Shown in pieces: positions 58,275 to 64,000 of a stretch of 64,000 nucleotides of DNA (the first letter of the stretch is position 1; each line of letters begins with the position of its first letter). A program made the translations under genes and the position numbers. Below the pieces are notes generated by a model. The model had not been told where the DNA came from. It worked only from the letters and a program-made list of their open reading frames with translations, and made no database searches. The DNA is from Musicola paradisiaca NCPPB 2511 (lineage in GTDB: Bacteria > Pseudomonadota > Gammaproteobacteria > Enterobacterales > Enterobacteriaceae): the NCBI RefSeq assembly GCF_000400505.1, contig NZ_CM001857.1, positions 2,149,635 through 2,213,634 of the forward strand, written 5' to 3'.

Positions 58275-59402
58275 TCAGGCGAAATAGCGTGCTTTCAGCG
58301 GCATCAGGGCGGCACCGACCACGGCCGGGTCGTTATGAATCTGGCTGAGCAACAACCGCGGCATCGCCGCCTCCTGTCCATAACGCGGCGGTTGGCGCGT
58401 GGAGGGAACCTGTAGCAGCAGCGCGCCGAGCGCGGCGGGCAGTTCACCGCCGAATACGATCGCCGCCGGGTCGATCACGGCGCGCAGGGCGTCAATCGCC
58501 CGATTCAGACAGGGGCCGACTTCCGTAACCCATTCCCTGACGCCCGGCCAGTCAGCGTCAAAGTGTTGACGCAGATCGCTGATGCGCTGGATATCAATAC
58601 CGCGGGCGTTCAGTCGTTTTATCAACTCTCCCAGCGCCGGCCGTGACGGGTGCTCTTCCCGGGTATAGATCCGGCTGATTTCCCCGGCGTTGCCGAATGC
58701 GCCGACCAGCGGTTGACCATTGATGATAATGCCCGCGCCGAAACCATAGTTGAACGACAAGTAGCCGAAGGTGGGGTATTGCAGCCCGGCGCCCAGAATG
58801 GATTCGCCAATCGCGCCGGTGGTAGCGTTGTTTTCTGTCCAGACATCGAGATCGAACAGGGTTTCCAGCTCGAGCTTCAGATCGACCAGCGACCAGTCTT
58901 GCAACGGCTCCGGCGCGTTGAACATCCGCTTCTCGCCAACCAAATACCCCGCCATGGCGAAACCGATGCCGACAAGCGCCGACGTCGGCGTGCTGGTGGA
59001 CTGTAACGCCTGACGCACCCGGCTTTTCAGCGCCATCAGCGCTCTGGCGCGATCGTCCAGCGCAATATCGAGTGTTTCTTCGTGCAGCAGTTGGCAGCGA
59101 AAATCGCACAGGCAGAATGACAGGCTGTCGGTATTAACGGAAACGCCGATGCTGTATTGCGCCGAGGGCCGCAGCTCCAGCGCCGGGCTGGGCTTCCCGC
59201 GGCCGTGGATAATGCTGTCGCCCAGTTGCAGCAGGCCGCGCTCCAGCAGGGTATCGATAATACGGTGAACCGACGGTTGCGTCAGATTGGTCAGGGGAGA
59301 AATAGCCGAACGCATAATGCGCCGACGGCGCCGGACGATATCCAGCACCATGCGTTCATTGATCGTCGCGGCGTCATCGTCGCTGTGTGTCCATAAGGTC
59401 AT
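58275..59402 (-). CDS. ROK-family transcriptional regulator
   Basis: A 375-residue regulator. The winged helix (about 15-75) has ERMVLDIVRRRRRIMRSAISPLTNLTQPSVHRIIDTLLERGLL. The ROK domain then follows: VGIGFAMAGYLV, TENNATTGAIGESILGAG and FGYLSFNYGFGAGIIINGQPLVG, with FGNAGEISRIY in place of the usual GHxxxxxxG histidine site and no zinc cysteine cluster. So a sugar kinase role is unlikely. ROK regulators repress neighbouring transport genes until a sugar-type ligand binds. It is divergent from the PotABCD-like operon. Confidence 0.88.
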   Translation of the reverse strand: MTLWTHSDDDAATINERMVLDIVRRRRRIMRSAISPLTNLTQPSVHRIIDTLLERGLLQLGDSIIHGRGKPSPALELRPSAQYSIGVSVNTDSLSFCLCDFRCQLLHEETLDIALDDRARALMALKSRVRQALQSTSTPTSALVGIGFAMAGYLVGEKRMFNAPEPLQDWSLVDLKLELETLFDLDVWTENNATTGAIGESILGAGLQYPTFGYLSFNYGFGAGIIINGQPLVGAFGNAGEISRIYTREEHPSRPALGELIKRLNARGIDIQRISDLRQHFDADWPGVREWVTEVGPCLNRAIDALRAVIDPAAIVFGGELPAALGALLLQVPSTRQPPRYGQEAAMPRLLLSQIHNDPAVVGAALMPLKARYFA

Positions 59403-59765
59403 ACCGGTACTCCGCTGGAAAAGTTCATGTTTCTCCCGAGGTTATCTGCTGTGGTAGAACGATGCGATGTCAATTATTAAACATTTCGAATGATAATGCC
59501 GGTGCGGTGTATCGATAGTCAACTGTTACCTCGGCAGCGGCGATGCAATATCGCTGTTTGCGATGTTATGTACGATAAACCCAGTTTTTCAGCACTTTTT
59601 TGCGTGTTATAGCGCAGATGGCGTGCGGCCGCGCTCCTGCTTATTCTTCTCTCTTTTACCGTTCTGCAACATCGCTGTCATTATTATTATGCATATTGCA
59701 TTAAAATAAGGGCGCCTGCTATACGCATCTGCAGCGCCGGGTTGGCGACAAACGGAGGCTGATGT
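59403..59765. promoter_or_regulatory. Divergent control region between ROK gene and ABC operon
   Basis: This 363-bp gap is AT-rich. ATCGC-TGTTT-GCGAT (59550-59564) is a perfect 5-bp inverted repeat. Another imperfect palindrome TTATTAAACATTTCGAATGATAA lies at 59474-59496, of the AT-flanked kind bound by ROK regulators. Either may be the operator. Confidence 0.5.
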
Positions 59766-60844
59766 ATGAGCAGGTTGGAAGTGGTTCAAGCCCGGGTGGG
59801 TTATGGCGACGTTGCGGTTCTGAGAGGGATTTCTTTTGACGTGCAGGAGGGGGAATTTGTCACTTTGCTGGGGCCGTCCGGCTGTGGCAAAACCACATTG
59901 CTGCGGGCCATCGCCGGGTTTGTTCCACTCGACGACGGCGCGATCCGCATCGGTGGCCGGGATATGCAGGGTATCGCGCCGGAAAAACGTAACACGGCGA
60001 TGTGTTTTCAGTCCTATGCGCTGTTCCCTCATTTGACGGTGGCGGACAACATCGCATTCGGCCTGCGTCAACGCCGGGTTCCTTCGCCGCAGCAGCGGCA
60101 GCGGGTGGCGGAAACCGCGCTAACGGTGGCGTTGACCAACCATCTGGAAAAGCTGCCGGCGCAACTTTCCGGCGGGCAGCAGCAGCGGGTGGCGCTGGCG
60201 CGGGCGATGGCGGTTCGTCCGGATGTTTTGCTGTTCGATGAGCCATTGTCCAACCTGGATGCCCGACTGCGCGAACAATTGCGGTTACAGATCCGCGCGT
60301 TGCAGCGCCAATACGGGTTTACGGCGGTGTACGTCACGCATGATCAGGCCGAAGCGCTGGCCATGTCCGACCGGGTGATCGTGATGGAAGGCGGCTGCGT
60401 GGCGCAGATCGGGACGCCTCAGGAGATTTATCACCAGCCGGTTAGCCGGTTTGTCGCCGATTTTGTCGGCACCGCCAATATTATGGCGGGCACGATCACC
60501 GACCGTGATGTCGGCGCCAGGCTTTATCAGGTGCAGACGCCGCTGGGCGCGCTGACGGTAAAATCGGATCAGCCGCCGGTGTCCGCGCGACCTTATGTGT
60601 GCTGGCGACCGGAAGCGGCCGGGCTGCTGGAGCGGGGGGGCGGGGAGCCGAATGTGTTTGCGCTGCGTATCCGGCGCAATACCTTTCTTGGCAGCCAGAC
60701 CGATGTGGAAGGCTCTCCGGAAGCGGGCGGCGATGTTTGCTTCCGGGTGCAATTGCCCGGTCATCGGACGCTGGCGGAAAACAGCATCTGCCATTCTTTT
60801 TGCCGCCGGATCAGTTGCGTTTTCTGCAGGAGGACGCGGCATGA
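59766..60844 (+). CDS. PotA-type ABC transporter ATPase, C-terminus frameshifted
   Basis: An ABC ATPase of the spermidine/putrescine and organophosphonate class. Walker A is GPSGCGKTT, the signature LSGGQQQRVALARAMAV, Walker B VLLFDEPLSNLDARLR, and the H-loop VTHDQAEALAMSD. FVADFVGTANIMAGT and a TOBE-like tail follow. Near residue 338 the frame breaks. At 60778-60781 (AAAA after GCGG) one more A would give AEKQHLPFFLPPDQLRFLQEDAA and a stop at 60844 overlapping the next ATG in ATGA. As read, translation instead runs on to 61010 in the wrong frame. The ATPase core is intact, so the protein may still work. Sequencing error is possible. Confidence 0.85.
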
Positions 60845-61701
60845 AGACAACGCTGACGGCCTACCTGCTGCTGTTGCCGGGGGTGGGCGCCATCGTGCTG
60901 TTTATGATCGCCGTCTTGGGGATGGCGGTGTCGCAATCGGTGGGTTTTTTCAACTTTGCCGGGGAAAGCGGGTTCTCGCTGCGGTTCTGGCAAACCATGT
61001 TGGCAGATGAACAGCTCTGGCGGTCTTTTTTCTACTCAGCGCGGATAGCGACGCTGAGCGCGTTGTTATCGGTCGCGGTGGCGTATCCGTTGGCCATCTG
61101 GCTGCGTAAGCCGTTTCCCGGTTCCGACCTGCTGCAGGCGTTGCTCAAGGCGCCTCTGTTGGTACACGGCCTGACGGCCGCTTTTCTCTTCGTCAATTTC
61201 ATCGCGTATCAGGGGTTTCTGAATCTGGCGCTGGTGCGTCTGGGGATAGGGTCGCGCCCCGTGCGCCTGCAGAACGACCCTTATGGCATCGGCGTCGTGA
61301 TACTCCAGGTTTGGAAACAGATGCCGTTCGCGCTGCTGCTAATGAGCGGTGCCGTGCGGGCGGTGGGCGATACGTTGCTGGAGGCCGCGCGTAATCTGGG
61401 CGCCGGAACCTGGGCGCGCTTTCATCGTGTGGTGCTGCCATTGACGTTGCGGTCGCTACAGACTGCGCTGGTGCTGATTTTCATCGGCGCCGCCGGGGAT
61501 TTTTCGTTCCAGTCCGTCGCAGGCCCCGTCAGTGTCAACTCCATGGCGCAGTTTATGTTGCGCGTGCAGCAAAGCGGCGCGGAGGGATGGAATCAGGCGG
61601 CAGTGGTGGCGGTGATGTTGATGGCGTTATCGCTGTTGGGCGCCGGCGTACTGGCCGCGTGTGCCGGCGTATTGGTACGGCGTAGCGGGAGGGGAAGATG
61701 A
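60841..61701 (+). CDS. PotB-type ABC permease
   Basis: A 286-residue, six-helix permease. It opens TLTAYLLLLPGVGAIVLFMIAVLGM and has the EAA loop DTLLEAARNLGAGTWARFHRVVLPLTLRS. ATG 60841 with AGGAGG before it is the start; the open frame upstream lies inside the ATPase gene. It overlaps the next permease by four bases. Confidence 0.9.
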   Translation: MKTTLTAYLLLLPGVGAIVLFMIAVLGMAVSQSVGFFNFAGESGFSLRFWQTMLADEQLWRSFFYSARIATLSALLSVAVAYPLAIWLRKPFPGSDLLQALLKAPLLVHGLTAAFLFVNFIAYQGFLNLALVRLGIGSRPVRLQNDPYGIGVVILQVWKQMPFALLLMSGAVRAVGDTLLEAARNLGAGTWARFHRVVLPLTLRSLQTALVLIFIGAAGDFSFQSVAGPVSVNSMAQFMLRVQQSGAEGWNQAAVVAVMLMALSLLGAGVLAACAGVLVRRSGRGR

Positions 61702-62534
61702 TGGGCCGCGACAACATGGCGTGTGTGAATCGGGTGCTGCTGGTGGCGCTCTTACTGCTGGGCGTGGTGTGGATGGTGTTGCCGTTCGCGATGGCGATCC
61801 TGTGGTCGTTGGTGGATCCGTCTCATCCTTGGGCCTACCCCGATGTGCTGCCGCGGGTATTGTCGCTGGCGCGCTGGCGGTTGATGTGGAACAGCACATC
61901 GCTGCCCGACGCCATGATAAACAGCTACCTGTTGGCGCCGGCGGTGGCGCTGGCTTCCCTGCTGCTGGCGTTGCCTGCCGCCTATGCCTTCGGCCGTCTT
62001 GATTTCCCCGGCAAATCGCTGGCGCAACTGCTGACATTACTACCGATCGCCTGGCCGGGATTTGTGATTGCCATATTTCTTTCCGCGCTGCTGATGCGGT
62101 TGGGGCTCTATTCGCGATTCCTGGGCATTTTCATCGGTCACACGGTGCTGTTTCTGCCTTACGCCATCCGGATTTTGAGCGTGGCATTCGCGCTGGTGCG
62201 CCAGGATCTGATTGACGCAGCCCGCAATCTGGGGGCGCCGCGGCGCATCGTGTTATGCACGGCATACTGGCCCACGCTGAAATCCGGCGTGCTGGCGGCG
62301 CTGATCATGGTGTTTATCCTGTCTATCGAGGAATTTTCGGTGTCCTACATTATCGGCGCGCCGGATTTCATTACCGTGCCGACCATTCTCTATTCATACC
62401 TGGGCTACAACTTTATCCGGCCCAATGCCGCCGTCGTTTCGCTCATTCTGGTGGTGCCCAACGTACTGTTGATGCTGGTGATGGAGCGCCTGATGCGCAA
62501 CGTCTCCACCTCGGTTTTTGTCAGCAAAGGGTAA
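61698..62534 (+). CDS. PotC-type ABC permease
   Basis: A 278-residue partner permease. LPAAYAFGRLDFPGKSLAQLLTLLPIAWPGFVIAIFL, and the EAA loop DLIDAARNLGAPRRIVLCTAYWPTLKSG, are typical of PotC-class proteins. It starts in ATGA with the first permease and has GGGAGGGG upstream. Confidence 0.9.
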   Translation: MMGRDNMACVNRVLLVALLLLGVVWMVLPFAMAILWSLVDPSHPWAYPDVLPRVLSLARWRLMWNSTSLPDAMINSYLLAPAVALASLLLALPAAYAFGRLDFPGKSLAQLLTLLPIAWPGFVIAIFLSALLMRLGLYSRFLGIFIGHTVLFLPYAIRILSVAFALVRQDLIDAARNLGAPRRIVLCTAYWPTLKSGVLAALIMVFILSIEEFSVSYIIGAPDFITVPTILYSYLGYNFIRPNAAVVSLILVVPNVLLMLVMERLMRNVSTSVFVSKG

Positions 62535-62576
62535 ACCGGAGTTTTACTTTCAGGGTTAATTTCAGGGGGGTATCGC

Positions 62577-63704
62577 ATGTTGGCTTTATTGAAAGGTTCA
62601 ATCGCACGATCTTGGTGGTTGCTGGCCTTGTCGTCGGCGTCGGTCGCTCAGGCGGCGGATCTTGCCAGCGCATCCTGGGCGGACGTGGAAGCGCAGGCCA
62701 GGCAGGAAGGGCAGCTGACCTGGTTCAATTGGTATTATCAGGATCGGCTGCGGGAGGAAGTGAAGGCGTTTGAAACGCAGTACGGCATCCATGTCGTTAT
62801 TCCAGATGGCGAGGTCGCCGCCAGCATCAATAAATTGTTGGCGGAGCAATCCCGCCCTCAGGGTGATATCGATGTGCTGTCGGTGGGCGGCAGCCAGTTC
62901 GGTCAGCTCCGGGCGCCCGGATTGTTCTGGGGGCCGCTCGATAAACGGCTACCGGACGGCGGCGGTCTGCATTACAACATCGAAGGGGTTGATACCCAAG
63001 GGTATGCGGTCGCGTTTTGGGGTAATCAGACCGTGATTGCCTATAACGCCGCCCGCATTCGCGACAACGAATTACCCCATACGTTGCCGCAGTTCGAGCA
63101 GTTCATGCAGAACAATCCCGGCGAATTTGCCTTCAATGTGGAAAATGGCGGTTCCGGCCCGGCGTTTATTGAATCCATTACCCGCACGCTGGTTCCGCAG
63201 GTGAATTACCGCAACGGAGACGCCACGCCGCCGATCCTGCAACGTTTCGCACCCGCCTGGAGCTGGTTCAATCGCTATAAAAGCCATTTTGTGATTAGCG
63301 CGTCCAACGCCGATAGCATTTCCCGGCTGAATGCCGGCGAGTTCAAGCTGGCGGCGTCCTGGGAAGATCTGGTTATTTCGTTGCAGAACCGCGGCGAGGT
63401 TTCCCGTGACGTGAAGTTCTATCTGCCGGATTTCGGTATGCCGGGCGGCGGCAATGTGGTGGCCATTCCCGCCAATGCTCGCCACAAAGCGGCGGCGCTG
63501 TTGTTTATCCATTGGTTGACGCTGCCGGAAACCCAGCAGCGATTCCATCAGCAGTTCGGCACGGCGCCGTTGTTGCCTGCCGGCAGCAGCACCGCCGACG
63601 ACGCCAACGGGGCGCTCGATCGTTCCCGGTCGTTCGCCTGGGCGGCCAAGCCGCTGGGTGAAGAGATCAGAAAACAGTTTATTCAGAACGTCATGCTTAA
63701 GTGA
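62577..63704 (+). CDS. PotD-type periplasmic substrate-binding protein
   Basis: A 375-residue exported binding protein. The signal peptide runs to about residue 27 (RSWWLLALSSASVAQAAD). The mature part opens WADVEAQARQEGQLTWFNWYYQDRLREEVKAFETQYGI, as in the family that includes polyamine, iron and phosphonate binders, and holds VAFWGNQTVIAYNAARI and LNAGEFKLAASWEDLV. The ligand is open. With a GDPD gene next, a glycerophosphodiester is likely. Confidence 0.9.
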   Translation: MLALLKGSIARSWWLLALSSASVAQAADLASASWADVEAQARQEGQLTWFNWYYQDRLREEVKAFETQYGIHVVIPDGEVAASINKLLAEQSRPQGDIDVLSVGGSQFGQLRAPGLFWGPLDKRLPDGGGLHYNIEGVDTQGYAVAFWGNQTVIAYNAARIRDNELPHTLPQFEQFMQNNPGEFAFNVENGGSGPAFIESITRTLVPQVNYRNGDATPPILQRFAPAWSWFNRYKSHFVISASNADSISRLNAGEFKLAASWEDLVISLQNRGEVSRDVKFYLPDFGMPGGGNVVAIPANARHKAAALLFIHWLTLPETQQRFHQQFGTAPLLPAGSSTADDANGALDRSRSFAWAAKPLGEEIRKQFIQNVMLK

Positions 63705-63795
63705 CGTCAGCATGGTATGGCGCCGTGGCGTTACCCCGTATTACGGCAGGGATGGGACGGCGCGCATGGTTCATCTATACAGCAAGGAAATGATT

Positions 63796-64000
63796 ATGTC
63801 TGATGTTGCACTGATACGTCCGGCACCGCGCGTTGTCCCGGAGCGGTTGATCGCTCACCGCGGCGCGGCGGCGCTGGCGCCGGAAAATACGCTGGTATCG
63901 ATGCGTAAAGCGGCTGCAATGGGGGCCCGCTGGCTGGAAGTGGACGTCAAGCTGACGCGAGACGGCAAGCCGGTGATTATCCATGACGACCGGGTGGATC
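63796..64000 (+). CDS. Glycerophosphodiester phosphodiesterase, 5' part
   Basis: The first 68 codons of a GDPD-family enzyme, cut by the window end. It has the catalytic start RLIAHRGAAALAPENTLVSMRKAAAMGARWLEVDVKLTRDG and then VIIHDD, with the His-Arg and Glu-Asp metal ligands of the family in HRG, PENT and EVDV, followed by IHDD. The enzyme cleaves glycerophosphodiesters to glycerol-3-phosphate and an alcohol. ATG 63796 has AAGGAA before it. It is 91 bp after the binding-protein gene, on the same strand. Confidence 0.9.
   Translation, partial: MSDVALIRPAPRVVPERLIAHRGAAALAPENTLVSMRKAAAMGARWLEVDVKLTRDGKPVIIHDDRVD

Noticed and set aside
60842..61010. C-terminal extension of the PotA-type ATPase to 61010
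   Set aside because: This part is the wrong frame of the permease gene after the one-base shift near 60780. The expected end is at 60844.

Overview
The window is chromosomal DNA from a gamma-proteobacterium of the order Enterobacterales, most likely a soft-rot Pectobacteriaceae (Dickeya/Musicola-like). This rests on gene-by-gene likeness to Escherichia coli proteins (PrmC, DbpA, Prs, Fnr, UspE, AscF), on enterobacterial gene orders (prs-ispE-lolB / hemA-prfA-prmC-sirB1-kdsA; ydgH / pntAB; uspE-fnr-ogt), and on many accessory uptake systems of the kind plant-associated bacteria carry. I saw no rRNA, tRNA, CRISPR array, prophage or intact insertion sequence.

Layout. 1-3.9 kb: the 5' part of sbmA with an apparent frameshift, an unusual serine-rich protein, a glutathione S-transferase, a small repeat with inverted ends and an acetyltransferase. 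3.9-8.3 kb: the aryl-beta-glucoside system ascB-ascF with its divergent repressor ascG, an AscG-type operator and a CRP-like site. 8.3-14.1 kb: a LysR-gene remnant, then a branched-chain-amino-acid-type ABC operon (livJHMGF-like) ending in a glyoxalase-fold protein. 14.1-25.8 kb: a GntR/FCD regulator with three matching operator-like sites, a 14-copy heptanucleotide tandem repeat, a pyrroline-5-carboxylate-reductase-like enzyme with altered signature motifs, a MocR-type regulator, a peptide-type ABC importer, an amidase and a small unrecognised protein. 26-28 kb: a DUF2946-like/PepSY membrane pair with Met/His-rich segments. 28.2-31.8 kb: an extra GAPDH, a GlxA-type AraC regulator and an MFS transporter.

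The second half is largely core genome: dbpA, ychF-pth, ychH, prs-ispE-lolB, hemA-prfA-prmC-sirB1-kdsA (sirB2 is absent), ydgH/pntAB, uspE-fnr-ogt. From 52.7 kb it turns accessory again: a soluble FIST-domain chemoreceptor, a FAD oxidoreductase with an MlrA-like MerR regulator, a small exported protein, and a ROK regulator facing a PotABCD-like ABC importer followed by a glycerophosphodiester phosphodiesterase cut by the window end.

The best candidate for an undescribed system is the 8.7-25.8 kb block. It holds two ABC importers of different classes, two dedicated regulators and three enzymes (glyoxalase-like, reductase-like, amidase), consistent with import and dismantling of an amide- or imine-type nitrogen compound. 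The substrate cannot be read from sequence. Two genes (sbmA and the PotA-like ATPase) each look one base short in a homopolymer run, so sequencing error must be excluded before calling either a true pseudogene.
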